Shown here: positions 9,552 through 18,545 of the stretch, one piece after another | Numbering within the stretch: the stretch's first letter is position 1 | Layout: every line of letters starts with the position of its first letter | Origin: Rhodovastum atsumiense | GTDB taxonomy: Bacteria > Pseudomonadota > Alphaproteobacteria > Acetobacterales > Acetobacteraceae | Direction: 5' to 3' | DNA length: 64,000 nt | Assembly (NCBI RefSeq): GCF_937425535.1 | Contig: NZ_OW485601.1 | Location: 4,385,501 to 4,449,500 of the forward strand | Program-made: the position numbers and the translations under genes | Notes under the pieces: model-generated | Seen by the model: only the letters and a program-made list of their open reading frames with translations | Database searches by the model: none | Told to the model about the DNA's origin: nothing

Positions 9552-9580
9552 TTAAAGGAAATATCGTTCTCATTTATAAT
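9552..9580 (+). promoter_or_regulatory. Possible sigma70-type promoter before the Aer-like receptor
   Basis: TTAAAG at 9552-9557 and TATAAT at 9575-9580 are separated by 17 bases in an AT-rich gap, about 140 bases before the start codon at 9718. The -10 box matches the consensus perfectly; the -35 box is weak. Assigned by eye only. Confidence 0.3.
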
Positions 9581-9717
9581 ATAACTGTAAGTAAGTATAA
9601 TATTCTAAGTTGAATTGAAGTAATTATTGTTTTGCCTGGGTGGCACCCGGTATCCCTGCGCTGGCCGCGCGCGACATCCCCATCAGGGGCCGGCCTGAAA
9701 GGAAAAGGGGTGCCACG

Positions 9718-12189
9718 ATGCGCCTGAACGAGCCCGTTACCGATCTGGAAATCCTGCTGCCGGAGGACGAGCCCCTGGTCTCGCGCACCGACACCGGCGG
9801 GCGCATCGTCTTCGTCAACCGTGCCTTCGTCGAGGTGAGCGGGTTCTCCGAGCCGGAGCTGATCGGCCAGCCGCACAACCTGGTGCGGCATCCGCACATG
9901 CCGAAGGAGGCGTTCGCCGATCTCTGGAAGACGATCAAGGCGGGCCGCCCCTGGGAGGGGTTGGTCAAGAACCGTACCAAGAGTGGCGACTACTACTGGG
10001 TCCGCGCCAATGTCACGCCGGTGGTCGAAGACGGCAGGATCACCGGCTACATTTCGATCCGCGAGCGGCCCTCACGCGCGGCAGTGGCGGAGGCCGAGGC
10101 CGCCTATGCAAGGATTCGTGCCGGCAACGGCAGGGATCTCGCGCTGCGCGACGGCGAACTGGCCCGGGTGAGCTGGGGAACGCGGCTTGCCCAGAGGTGG
10201 GCGAGCGTCACGACCCGGCTGGCCGCGGTGTTCGCCGTCGTCCTTCTGGCCTTGCTGGGAATCGGCGCGATCGGCGTGCAGGGCATGATGGGCGTCAACG
10301 CGGCGCTGCGCACCGTCTACGAGGACCGCACCGTGCCGGCGGCGCAGCTCGCCGACATCCTTGAAGGTGTCCGCGAAACCATGACCGCGATGGTGCAGCT
10401 CGACGGCGACCTGGCCTCCGGGCCGTCCGGGCGCGCAGAGCGGCGGCAGGAGCAGATGCGCCAGATTTCGGTGCGCATCGACCGGGTCTGGAAGGACTAC
10501 ATGGCGACCTACCTGACCCCGGAGGAGGCCGGGCTGGCGGCGCAGTTCGTCGCACAGCTCGCGGCCTTTCGCCGGGATGTGCTGGAGCCGGTGCTGCGGC
10601 TGCGCGGTGGCGAGGCGGCGGCGACCGTGCGGCCCGCCGAGCACGGGATCAGCGGCGCCGAGCCGGCGGTGGACACGCTGCACCGGCTGCTGGCGCTGCA
10701 GACGCGGGTGGCGAACGAGGAGTACCAGGCCGCCGGCCAGGATTTCACGCGTCGCCTGTGGCTGATCGGGGGGACGATGCTGATGGCCGCGGCGCTGGTC
10801 TGCTTGCTGGGCTGGTCGCTGCTGACCGCGGTGAAGCATCCGTTGCGGCAGATCGTCGGGCATTTCGAGGCAATCGCGGCGGATGACTACGCCCACCGCA
10901 TCGAACTGCCGGGGGCGCCGGAATTCTGGACCGTCGCACGCATGCTGCGGGCGATGAAGGCAAGGCTGGCCTATACCCGGCATGCCGAGCGGGAGAACCT
11001 GCGGCAACTGGCGGCGGCGCGCCGCGCCACCGTGCAGGAGATGGCCATCCGGATCGAGCAGGCCAATACCCAGGCGATGCAGCAGATCTCGGGGCAGACC
11101 GGGGAGATATGCCAGAGTGCCACGGCGGTCGCCGTGGTCGCGTCACGGGTCGACGGCAATGCCCGCGCCGTTGCCACAGCCGCCGAGCAGGCGCTGGTCA
11201 ACGCCCAGGCGGTGGGGGCGGCGACGGAGCAACTGACCGCCTCGATCCAGGAGATCTCGGCACAGGTCGCCCAGGCCAGCACACGGGCCGGCACCGCCGC
11301 GCAGTGCAGCCGCCTGGTGCGTGAGCGCATCAGCGCGCTGTCGGAGCTCGCGGCGGGGATCGGCGCGGTGGTCGGGCTGATCACCGACATCGCCGGCAAG
11401 ACCAACCTGCTGGCCCTGAACGCGACCATCGAGGCGGCGCGGGCGGGAGAGGCGGGGCGCGGCTTCGCCGTGGTCGCCGCCGAGGTCAAGGGCCTGGCGA
11501 CCCAGACGGCCCGCTCGACCGAGGAGATCCGGCGCCAGGTGAGCGACATCCAGGCGGCCAGCAGCGCTGCGGTGGCGGCGGTCGAGGAGATCGGCGGGAG
11601 CATCCAGGCCACCGCCGAGGTTGCGGTCACCGTGGCGGCAGCGGTCGAGCAGCAGGCGGCCGCGACGCGCGAGATCGCCCGCAACGCCTCGGAGACCGCC
11701 ACGGCGGTGCGCCACGTCTCTACCAACATCGCCGAAGTGTCGCATGACGCCGCCGAGGCCGGGACCCTCGCCGAGGCCATGTGCCGTGGTGCCCACGTGG
11801 TGGCCGGCTGCGTCGGGGAGCTGGAGCAGGGCGTCATCCGGGTGGTTCGCAGTTCCATCGACGATGCCAACCGCCGGCTGGAGCGGCGCGTCCCGGTCGA
11901 TGCGCCCTGCCTCGTGCTGGCCGGCGACGGACGCCGCACCGAGGCCCGGCTGGTCGACCTGTCGTCTTCCGGCGCCAAAGTCCAGGGGGTGGATGGCTTC
12001 GCCGTGGGCGAGCGCGGCGCCCTGGTCTTCACCGGCGCGAGCGCAGAGGCCCGGGCGGGGTTCGAGGTGCGCGGCATCGGCGCCAGAAGCGCCCTGCACC
12101 TGCGCTTCGTCGAAGGCGAGACGAACGCGGCGGCGCGGCAATGGATCTCCCGCGTGATCAGGGCGTCCGGCCCGGACCTGGCGGCCTGA
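9718..12189 (+). CDS. Aer-like PAS chemoreceptor with C-terminal PilZ domain
   Basis: Predicted redox/aerotaxis-type chemoreceptor of 823 residues. The PAS domain (about 20-115) resembles E. coli Aer closely, including [11 protein letters not shown], with Arg57, His58 and Trp79 at the same numbers as the FAD-pocket residues of Aer. Aer Asp60 is His here. A membrane segment (about 170-190), a helical sensor-like region, a second membrane segment (about 350-370) and a HAMP-like region lead to the MCP signalling hairpin with [16 protein letters not shown]. The C-terminus is a PilZ domain with RRLERR and DLSSSG, the two c-di-GMP-binding motifs. The receptor therefore probably links redox sensing and c-di-GMP to the chemotaxis kinase, which is inference. 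The ATG has AAAGGAAAAGGGG upstream. A close paralogue lies at 56058-58583. Confidence 0.93.
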   Translation: MRLNEPVTDLEILLPEDEPLVSRTDTGGRIVFVNRAFVEVSGFSEPELIGQPHNLVRHPHMPKEAFADLWKTIKAGRPWEGLVKNRTKSGDYYWVRANVTPVVEDGRITGYISIRERPSRAAVAEAEAAYARIRAGNGRDLALRDGELARVSWGTRLAQRWASVTTRLAAVFAVVLLALLGIGAIGVQGMMGVNAALRTVYEDRTVPAAQLADILEGVRETMTAMVQLDGDLASGPSGRAERRQEQMRQISVRIDRVWKDYMATYLTPEEAGLAAQFVAQLAAFRRDVLEPVLRLRGGEAAATVRPAEHGISGAEPAVDTLHRLLALQTRVANEEYQAAGQDFTRRLWLIGGTMLMAAALVCLLGWSLLTAVKHPLRQIVGHFEAIAADDYAHRIELPGAPEFWTVARMLRAMKARLAYTRHAERENLRQLAAARRATVQEMAIRIEQANTQAMQQISGQTGEICQSATAVAVVASRVDGNARAVATAAEQALVNAQAVGAATEQLTASIQEISAQVAQASTRAGTAAQCSRLVRERISALSELAAGIGAVVGLITDIAGKTNLLALNATIEAARAGEAGRGFAVVAAEVKGLATQTARSTEEIRRQVSDIQAASSAAVAAVEEIGGSIQATAEVAVTVAAAVEQQAAATREIARNASETATAVRHVSTNIAEVSHDAAEAGTLAEAMCRGAHVVAGCVGELEQGVIRVVRSSIDDANRRLERRVPVDAPCLVLAGDGRRTEARLVDLSSSGAKVQGVDGFAVGERGALVFTGASAEARAGFEVRGIGARSALHLRFVEGETNAAARQWISRVIRASGPDLAA

Positions 12190-12538
12190 GGGGGCGGCCG
12201 GGAGGCGACCGCCGGCCATGCCGGAGAAGAAACAAACATAAATAACGGCAAATGATGCTGATTCGCCGTCAGCAATATATGGAAATTCGTACCATGCCGA
12301 GGCAGCGCAAAAACATGCGCACTCGTCAAAAATGGTCATGTATCCAAAGCAAAATATGACAAATCTGTTCACAACCAAAACGCATAAAAAACTTAGAAGG
12401 TAAGTGCGTCATGGTTGTTCATCGTGGACCATGCGTGACTGTAAATGTCACGAATGTGTTCGCATGAGGTCCTGGGCGTGGATCAGTGAGATTCATCCAG
12501 TACACACCCATCCGGCTACATGTTCAGAAGAGCACGTA
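12190..12538. other. Intergenic region upstream of the curli-type locus
   Basis: About 350 bases, AT-rich from about 12230 to 12420, holding the presumed promoter of the csgF-csgG genes. An 18-codon frame (12411-12467) has AGAAGG upstream and could be a leader peptide. A short inverted repeat (GTGAC, 7 bases, GTCAC) lies near 12435-12451. No larger gene is supported. Confidence 0.45.
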
Positions 12539-13117
12539 ATGAATGCTTCAATGATTGCCACGGTCAGTCCCGGAAGCGGACTGGCGTGGATTCGCCAGAT
12601 CATTGCCGCGTCAGCCCTTGCCCATGCCTCCCCGGTGCCGGCTACCACGAACCAGGCCCGTGCCGGGCGCTCGAGGCTGCGGCTGGCCTGTTGGGGCATC
12701 GCCGTTGCGGTCGGCTTCGGCGTGGCGGTGCCGAAGCTGCACGCGACCGAGCTGCATTACGGGCTCATGTCGCCGAATTTCGGCGGCAGCAACACCGTGC
12801 CCTACCAGATGGCACAGGCCCAGGCCTCGCTGATCGCGACGCAGCGGGCGGCGGCAGCGGCGGCGGCGAAGGCGGCCGCGGCCAAGGCCACCGCCGCCGA
12901 TCCCTACGCACCGCTGATCAGCGCGCTGACCTCGCAGCTGACCGGCCTGGTCGCCCACAACATCGCCGACAGGATCGCGAACTCGAAGCAGGGGGACGCC
13001 GGCACGATCTCGACGGGCAACGTCGCCATCACCTACGTCAACTCGGACGGCCAGCTCAGCGTCACCATCAGTTCGCCGACCGGTTCGACCACGCTCACCA
13101 TCCCGAGCGGAAGCTAG
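12539..13117 (+). CDS. csgF: CsgF-like curli assembly protein
   Basis: Predicted exported curli assembly factor, which in the known system works with the CsgG pore to attach and nucleate the fibre at the cell surface. The mature part begins near TELHYG and carries the CsgF hallmark SPNFGG (about 78-83), then an AQAQ segment, an Ala/Lys-rich linker and a C-terminal beta region with NSDGQLSVTI, close to the matching CsgF region. It lies 4 bases before csgG. The N-terminus is odd: about 45 residues precede the apparent signal peptide core (about 50-65), and no better in-frame start is visible. The real start may therefore be unusual, or the protein has a long leader. Family assignment is strong; the start is not. 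Confidence 0.85.
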   Translation: MNASMIATVSPGSGLAWIRQIIAASALAHASPVPATTNQARAGRSRLRLACWGIAVAVGFGVAVPKLHATELHYGLMSPNFGGSNTVPYQMAQAQASLIATQRAAAAAAAKAAAAKATAADPYAPLISALTSQLTGLVAHNIADRIANSKQGDAGTISTGNVAITYVNSDGQLSVTISSPTGSTTLTIPSGS

Positions 13118-13121
13118 GGCC

Positions 13122-13919
13122 ATGCAGCGCGGTCCCCGGATGACCCGCTGGGCGGCGGCCCTGCTGTGCCTGCTCGCACAGGCCGGCTGCACCATGGATC
13201 CGCTGCCGTCGGCCTCGGCCGAGACGACGCAGTCCGAGAACATCCCGCTGCCCCCGCCGCCGCCGCGCCCGCTGACGGCGACCATCTACAACTGCATCGA
13301 TACCAGCGGGCAGCGACGCCCCTCGCAAAGCGTCCAGGAACTCAGTGCCGCGGTGCCGCAGGACTGCGCGCCCTATCTGATCGACGCGGTACGGTCGCTC
13401 TCGCCCGGCTACCTGAGCCTGGTCGAGCGCCAGCACGTGGACGAGCTGCTGCGCGAGCGGCAGATCGCGACGCTCGCGCTGAACAACGCGGCACAGGAGG
13501 CCGCGGCGGCAGCGGGGGCGAGCGCCGTGGTGGCGCGCAAGCTGAACACGCTGAAGGTAGCCGAGGTGCTGCTGGTCGGGCAGGTCGTCGCCTATGACCG
13601 GTCCACCCGCCAGGCCTCCGGCGGCCTTGCCTTCGCCGGCATCGGCGGGACCGGCACGATCGTCACCGACCTGATCACCTTCAGCCTGCGCGCCGTGGCG
13701 GTGCAGTCCGGGGAAGTGCTCGGCCAGAGCTCGGCCACCAAGTCCATCACGTCGCTGGTCGTCGGCGGCCACAGCGTGAAGATTTTTTCAACCTCGATCG
13801 TCGATTTCGAACTGGGCGGATCGGGCAACGAACCGGTCGGGCTCGCGCTGCGCGAGGCGACGCGCGGGGCGCTCGCCCAGCTGATCAATCGCGGCATTCA
13901 CGACGGCTGGTGGAGTTAA
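13122..13919 (+). CDS. csgG: CsgG-like outer-membrane curli secretion lipoprotein
   Basis: Predicted subunit of the nonameric outer-membrane channel that exports curli subunits. It is 265 residues, near the usual CsgG length. A lipobox LAQAGC puts the lipidated Cys at residue 23. The region after it follows CsgG: TIYNCIDTSGQ, the AVPQ segment, LSLVERQHVDELLRERQI, LLVGQVVAYD, an ITFSLRAVAVQSGE segment and the C-terminal NEPVGLALREAT and LINRGIHDG parts. The first ATG at 13122 sits 4 bases after csgF; a second in-frame ATG at 13140 would shorten the n-region. It is co-transcribed with csgF and probably serves the repeat protein downstream. Confidence 0.92.
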   Translation: MQRGPRMTRWAAALLCLLAQAGCTMDPLPSASAETTQSENIPLPPPPPRPLTATIYNCIDTSGQRRPSQSVQELSAAVPQDCAPYLIDAVRSLSPGYLSLVERQHVDELLRERQIATLALNNAAQEAAAAAGASAVVARKLNTLKVAEVLLVGQVVAYDRSTRQASGGLAFAGIGGTGTIVTDLITFSLRAVAVQSGEVLGQSSATKSITSLVVGGHSVKIFSTSIVDFELGGSGNEPVGLALREATRGALAQLINRGIHDGWWS

Positions 13920-13986
13920 CACGGACAGCTTCCGCAGAACGGCTGCCGCCGGCGCGTGTCGTGAACGCCGGAAAGGATCTGCAGGC

Positions 13987-13994
13987 AAAAGGAG
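13987..13994 (+). promoter_or_regulatory. Ribosome-binding site favouring a TTG start
   Basis: AAAAGGAG lies 9 bases before a TTG at 14004 but 21 bases before the first in-frame ATG at 14016. The spacing supports initiation at TTG for the curlin-like gene. Confidence 0.55.
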
Positions 13995-14003
13995 CATCAA
14001 GAC

Positions 14004-15164
14004 TTGCGTAGCTTCATGCAGATCCTGGCGACATCGACAGCCCTCGCGACCCTTGCCGGCACCGCGGGCGCCAGCAACTATATCGACATCGATGCCACGA
14101 GCGCCGGCGGTAAAGTCAAGACGCTGGCCATTACCCAGGGCGGCACCGGCAATTCCAATTCGATCCAGATCGACTCATCGGGGACGGGCTCGTTCCATGT
14201 GAAGGGACCGTGGGACAGCGTTTCGATCACACAGACCTCCAATGGCGGCGGAGGGGCCAACAACCTGTACGGCTCGATCAAGTCCGCCAGTGGCGCTGCC
14301 AACAAGTTCCAGGCGACCTATGCCACGCATGCGAGTTTGGTCGGGAACAACGTCCATACGATCGCGATTAATTCCGGCGGAACCGTTCAGGGAATGGCGG
14401 CTGGTGCGCCCTCCGCCGCCGCTGCCACCGCCAGCGTGACAAATACAGGGGTTTCCGACAATACGATTACCGAAAGCCTGACGGCAACGGCCAATGTCAA
14501 CTATGCCCTCAGTGTGAACGGAACCGGCAATAATATTACCAGCACACTGAGTTCACCTAATGATGTTTATTATGCTCTAACTATCACTGGCGATAGCAAT
14601 GCCATAACAAATAACCTGAGTTTGCGGGCAGCTTCTGCCAATAATCTGACATACGCTGTTACATACACTGGTTCTTCAAATACTATTAATCATGCGATCA
14701 GCGGCGCCGACTCGATCAACATCTCCGGAACCATTGGGGGGAACACCAACACCGTCTCGACAACCTCCACCGGCCCTGGGGCCAAGACCGTCAGCGTGAC
14801 AACCGCGAGCAACAATAACACTGTATCAAATGATTTTGGTGCAGTTTCGGGTAGCCAGTCGTCGACGCTCACGGCTGATTCAACCAGCCAGGTCGATTAC
14901 GGGTTGACCTCCTCGGCGGCGGGGACGGCGGCGTCCGTGACCCTGAACGGCGTCGCCGGCGCGTCGGGCGCGGCGGTCGTCCGCGTCGTGCAAAGCGGAA
15001 CAGGTGCAAATGCGATCCTGACCGTGAACGGAAACACGTACAGTGCCGGCACGACGCTTGCCGGCGGCGCTGGCGTGCTGGTCACCCAGGCCACGAGCAA
15101 TGCCTACCTGAACGCCAACGTCACCGCCGCCGCGACCGGCTACACCGTCAACATCACCCAGTAG
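14004..15164 (+). CDS. Curlin-like repeat protein, probable amyloid subunit
   Basis: Secreted protein of about 386 residues with a signal peptide ending near AGASN. The mature chain is rich in Ser, Thr, Asn, Gly and Ala with almost no charged residues. It holds repeating strand-turn-strand units with a Gly-x-x-Asn-type turn: TQGGTGNSN, NGTGNNIT, TGDSNAIT, TGSSNTIN and GGNTNTV, spaced about 20-26 residues apart. Curlin repeats have the same Gln/Asn-Gly-Asn logic, but this protein is over twice the length of CsgA and lacks its regular Gln spacing. With csgF and csgG immediately upstream, a role as the exported fibre subunit is the best inference. The central part (about 14450-14850) is clearly richer in A+T than its flanks. 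The final region (about 295-386) is a different Ala/Gly/Val-rich module. Confidence 0.8.
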   Translation: MRSFMQILATSTALATLAGTAGASNYIDIDATSAGGKVKTLAITQGGTGNSNSIQIDSSGTGSFHVKGPWDSVSITQTSNGGGGANNLYGSIKSASGAANKFQATYATHASLVGNNVHTIAINSGGTVQGMAAGAPSAAAATASVTNTGVSDNTITESLTATANVNYALSVNGTGNNITSTLSSPNDVYYALTITGDSNAITNNLSLRAASANNLTYAVTYTGSSNTINHAISGADSINISGTIGGNTNTVSTTSTGPGAKTVSVTTASNNNTVSNDFGAVSGSQSSTLTADSTSQVDYGLTSSAAGTAASVTLNGVAGASGAAVVRVVQSGTGANAILTVNGNTYSAGTTLAGGAGVLVTQATSNAYLNANVTAAATGYTVNITQ

Positions 15165-15638
15165 ATGCGGCCTTCCGCTGCCTCCCCGTGCCCGTCCGCC
15201 GTGCTGCAGCGGTCGGGCTGGCGGAGATGTGTCGCGCCGGCACTCGCCGGCGCGGCCTTCCTCGTCGCCGTCCCGGTGCACGCGGCCACGCTGCTGGTGT
15301 GCCGTGAGGTCGATCTCGCGGCCCCGATCATGGCGCCGCTGACCATCCCGGCCGGGTCGCTGTACCGCGACGACGGCCGGGCGGACGACCCGGTGGCGGC
15401 GTTCAGCGGCGACCGGTGGCAACTGCGCCTGGAGACGATCGAGCCGGTCGTGATCCCGCCTTTGGCCTCATGTGTGCGCGTGCGGGTGCGCATCACCAGC
15501 GATTCATCGATCAAGTCGGTCGCGGTCGGCGACAACCGGCGTTTCGTCTATGCCGGATCGAGCCTGATGCTCGACGCGCCGGAGGCATCGGAAGCGGTGA
15601 TGACCACCCGGGGCAGGGTGCTCGACAGCGTTCCCTGA
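15165..15638 (+). CDS. Secreted protein of unknown function in the curli-type locus
   Basis: Not recognised. It is 157 residues with a basic n-region, a hydrophobic core (about 24-37) and a probable cleavage site near VHA-ATLLVC. The mature part is predicted to be mostly beta strand, with two Cys (LLVCREV and LASCVRVRVRI) that could pair in the periplasm. The ATG follows the stop of the curlin-like gene with no spacer (TAGATG), so translation is very likely coupled. Position and secretion suggest a minor subunit, nucleator or periplasmic chaperone of the fibre, perhaps a functional counterpart of CsgC/CsgH. That is inference; I see no clear sequence match to CsgE, CsgC or CsgH. Confidence 0.7.
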   Translation: MRPSAASPCPSAVLQRSGWRRCVAPALAGAAFLVAVPVHAATLLVCREVDLAAPIMAPLTIPAGSLYRDDGRADDPVAAFSGDRWQLRLETIEPVVIPPLASCVRVRVRITSDSSIKSVAVGDNRRFVYAGSSLMLDAPEASEAVMTTRGRVLDSVP

Positions 15639-15666
15639 GCAGCTGCCCCCTCGGGTCGCGCGCGGC

Positions 15667-17667
15667 TCAGGCGGCGCCGCGCAGGCCGGTGATCGCGGCG
15701 AGGGCGCGGTCGACCCGCCCCAGCGTCTCGCTGTCCTGGCGGAAGACCAGCATCAGCACGGTGCCGGTCGCGCGCACCACGCGCGTGGCCACCGGGCCGC
15801 CGGCGCCGGGCAGGTCGAGCACCACCTCCGCCCCCCCTGCGAGCGTCCAGTCGCAGAGCACCGCGATGCCGCCGCGCGAGATGTCCTGGATCGTCGCCGA
15901 GGCGGCGGCGCGGCCCTCGGCGTGCAGCTTCGCCACCGCGCCATTGCCGGGCAGGCGTTCGTAGCGGCGGCGCTCGCCGCCCTCGTCGCGCACCGCGGCC
16001 AGGAACTGGTCGAGCTCGCCGCGCAGCCGCGTGGTTTCCTCGCCGATGCCGCCGGCCGAACCCAGCACCTGCCGGCTGACGCCGCCCACTTCCTCGGCCA
16101 TGCCGGCCACGGCCTGCATTGCCTCGGTGGTCTGGTGGGCGCTGGCGGAGACGGCCTGCACGCTGGCGGCGATGTCGCGGGCGGCGGCGTCCTGCTGCGC
16201 CACCGCGGCGGCGATCACCGTGGCCACTTCCTGCATGCGGCCGATGATCTGCGCGACATCGCTCATCACCGCGACCGATTCGGCGGTGGCGCCACGCACC
16301 GCCTCGATCTGGCCGCTGATCTCCTGCGTGGCCCGCGCGGTCTGGGTGGCCAGCGCCTTCACCTCGCCGGCCACCACGGCGAAGCCGCGCCCGGCGTCCC
16401 CGGCGCGCGCCGCCTCGATGGTGGCGTTCAGCGCCAGCAGGTTGGTCTGGCCGGCGATGGTGCTGATCATCCCGGTCACCTCGCCGATGCGCGTGGTGAC
16501 CTCGGCGAGGCTGCGCATCTTCTCCTGGCTGGCCTCGGCGCGTTGCACGGCCGCGCCGGCCACCTGCGCGGCCGTGGCGGCCTCGCGCGAGACCTGGGCG
16601 ATGCTGCCGGTCAGCTCGCCGATCGCCCCGGCCATGGCGCCGAGCCGCTGCGCCGCGTGCCCGGCGCCCTCGGCGGTCAGGCCGGCCTGGCTGCGCATCT
16701 CGGCGGCGGCGCGGGCCATGGTTTCGGCGGCCGCGTGCATCGACCCGGCCGAGCCGGCGAGCGCGCCCATCACCCCGGAGATCGAGGTGCCGAAATCCTG
16801 GGTGTGGCGGTCCATCGCGCTCTGCCGCCGCGCCGCGGTGCCGCGCTGCGCGGCGGCCTCGGCCTCCAGCTCGCGGCTGCGGCGGAGCTGGCGGAGGAAC
16901 ACCGCGGCGGCAGCGGCGATGTGGCCGGCCTCGTCGCGGCCGGGCGGCGGCAGCACGACCTCGTCGAGCTTGCCCTGCGCCATCTCGTCGATCGCGCCGG
17001 CGAGGCGGCGCAGCGGCAGCGAGATGCCGCGGCGGATCAGCCACAGCGTGACCCCCAGCACCCCCAGCACCGCCGGCCCCGTCGTCGCCAGCAGCGTCAG
17101 CGCCAGGGTGTGGCCGGCGGTAATCGTTTCTTCCTCCAGCCGCTTGACCGCCGCATCGGTGACCCGGGCGAGCTCGTCGAGGCCACGGCTGAAGGCCTCG
17201 CGCACCGAGCGGTTGGCGTCGTTGTTGCCGAGCCGGTCGGCGGCGGCGGCGCCCTGCTCGACGCCGATGCGCGCGAGCTCGGTGCGCAGGCGCACGAAAT
17301 CGCCGATCGCCCCGCCCAGCCCGGCGGTCCGCGCCCGTTCCGTCGCCGGCAGTACCGCCTGCAGCCGTCGCCAGTCGGCCTCGATCCCGGCGAGGTGGCC
17401 GTTCAGGTTCTTCGCGAAGCCCGTGGCCTGGCGGGCATCGCGGGCGATGTAGAGGCCGCGGCTTTCCATCACCACCGCGTAGACCGCGGCGCGCAGGCGC
17501 TCGACCAGCATCGGCCCGTCCTCGGCCCGGGTCAGGGCGGCGACCCGTTCCGCCTGGGCCGCCATGGCGAGGTAGGTCGCGCCCGCGCCACCCAGGGCGA
17601 CCCCGCCGAGCACGAGCAGCGCGGCGGTCACGCGCGCGCCGATGGAGGCGGGAAGGCGAAGCGGCAT
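15667..17667 (-). CDS. HAMP/MCP chemoreceptor with C-terminal PilZ domain
   Basis: Predicted inner-membrane chemoreceptor of 666 residues. A first membrane segment (about 10-32), a helical periplasmic region of about 150 residues of four-helix-bundle type, a second membrane segment (about 190-212) and a HAMP domain lead to the signalling hairpin with [19 protein letters not shown]. The C-terminus carries PilZ motifs RRRYER and DISRGG, so c-di-GMP binding is expected. The ATG at 17667 has GAGGAG upstream. Longer readings would add an unlikely AT-rich leader. It is convergent with the curli-type locus and divergent from the YfiR-like gene. Unlike the two Aer-like receptors it has no PAS domain. 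Confidence 0.92.
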   Translation of the reverse strand: MPLRLPASIGARVTAALLVLGGVALGGAGATYLAMAAQAERVAALTRAEDGPMLVERLRAAVYAVVMESRGLYIARDARQATGFAKNLNGHLAGIEADWRRLQAVLPATERARTAGLGGAIGDFVRLRTELARIGVEQGAAAADRLGNNDANRSVREAFSRGLDELARVTDAAVKRLEEETITAGHTLALTLLATTGPAVLGVLGVTLWLIRRGISLPLRRLAGAIDEMAQGKLDEVVLPPPGRDEAGHIAAAAAVFLRQLRRSRELEAEAAAQRGTAARRQSAMDRHTQDFGTSISGVMGALAGSAGSMHAAAETMARAAAEMRSQAGLTAEGAGHAAQRLGAMAGAIGELTGSIAQVSREAATAAQVAGAAVQRAEASQEKMRSLAEVTTRIGEVTGMISTIAGQTNLLALNATIEAARAGDAGRGFAVVAGEVKALATQTARATQEISGQIEAVRGATAESVAVMSDVAQIIGRMQEVATVIAAAVAQQDAAARDIAASVQAVSASAHQTTEAMQAVAGMAEEVGGVSRQVLGSAGGIGEETTRLRGELDQFLAAVRDEGGERRRYERLPGNGAVAKLHAEGRAAASATIQDISRGGIAVLCDWTLAGGAEVVLDLPGAGGPVATRVVRATGTVLMLVFRQDSETLGRVDRALAAITGLRGAA

Positions 17668-17951
17668 GAAGGGCTCCTCGGCCAGGGGGCGGCAGTGATT
17701 AGGCCGAAATCGGAAGTAATTCAACTTTAAGGTGAAGTTTGTCGCGAGAGTCAAAAGTATTTCGTAGATAAATGCACGGGCAAAATCGGTGCAATTTGGC
17801 AAAAATATTGCAGCACAAATGCAACTCGCGGGAGGATTTTACGATCAATGGTTGAAATACGTGGTGCCTGAAAACTTCCTGGTCCATATGGCGCCGGGCA
17901 ATATTGGATGCTCCCGTGCCCACGGGGGCGCGAATCCTGGCACGGTGCCAC

Positions 17952-18542
17952 GTGAGGACCTTCCCGCAACGACCAGCCGCCCCCGGCTCCGTCTCCCGCC
18001 GCTGCCGGGGGGCTGTCCTTGGCCCGGCCCTGGCCCTGGCCCTGGCCCTGGCCCTGACCTGTCTCGGCACGGCCGTGCCGGCGGCAACGGGACCGCGCGA
18101 TCTGCAACTGATCGCCCGCGTCATGGGGTTCCTGGCCCACCCGCCGGGCGGCGATGTCGAGATCGGCATTGTCTATCCGGCGCAGTCCGCCGCCGGCCGC
18201 GCCGAGGCCGAGCAACTCGTCGCCACCGTCCCGGGCGGCGTTCGCGCCGGCAACCTGGTGCTGCGGCCACGCCTGCTCACGCTGGAGGAGGCCAGCCGGG
18301 CCGCCCCGCCCGCGCTGCTGCTGACCGAGGCTGCCCTGTCGCAGGCCGGCGCGCTGGCCGCGGCGCTCGCCGGGCGCGGCGTGCTCATCGTCAGCCCCGA
18401 CCCCGCCAGCGTCGACGCCGCCCAGGCGGTGGTCGCCCTGCGCAGCCAGCCGCGTGTCGAGATCCTGGTCAGCCGTGCCGCCGCGCAGCGGGCCGGGCTC
18501 GAATTCGCCTCCGCCTTCCGCATGCTGATCCAGGAGCGCTGA
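17952..18542 (+). CDS. YfiR-like periplasmic protein (DUF4154)
   Basis: Predicted periplasmic protein of about 196 residues. A long signal peptide has an unusual (Ala-Leu)n core. The mature domain follows the YfiR/DUF4154 pattern: LIARVMGFL at the start, a strand VEIGIVYP, a central ALLLTEA segment, GVLIVS, and the closing VEILVSRAAAQRAGLEFASAF. YfiR in Pseudomonas is a periplasmic repressor of the cyclase YfiN; family members also occur beside TonB-dependent receptors. The next gene, 3 bases downstream, is such a receptor, so they form an operon. The start is uncertain: the GTG at 17952 is used, a TTG at 17904 is possible, and neither has a clear ribosome-binding site. Confidence 0.78.
   Translation: MRTFPQRPAAPGSVSRRCRGAVLGPALALALALALTCLGTAVPAATGPRDLQLIARVMGFLAHPPGGDVEIGIVYPAQSAAGRAEAEQLVATVPGGVRAGNLVLRPRLLTLEEASRAAPPALLLTEAALSQAGALAAALAGRGVLIVSPDPASVDAAQAVVALRSQPRVEILVSRAAAQRAGLEFASAFRMLIQER
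18026..18055 (+). repeat. Five perfect GGCCCT hexamer repeats
   Basis: Five tandem copies of GGCCCT encode the alternating Ala-Leu core of the signal peptide of the YfiR-like protein. Slippage would change the length of the hydrophobic core by two residues per unit without breaking the frame. Confidence 0.85.
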
Positions 18543-18545
18543 GCG

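Noticed and set aside
17701-17745. A flagellar sigma28-type promoter before the HAMP/MCP/PilZ gene.
   Set aside because: A TAAAGTT-like element and a CCGAT-like element exist, but the spacing is about four bases too short.
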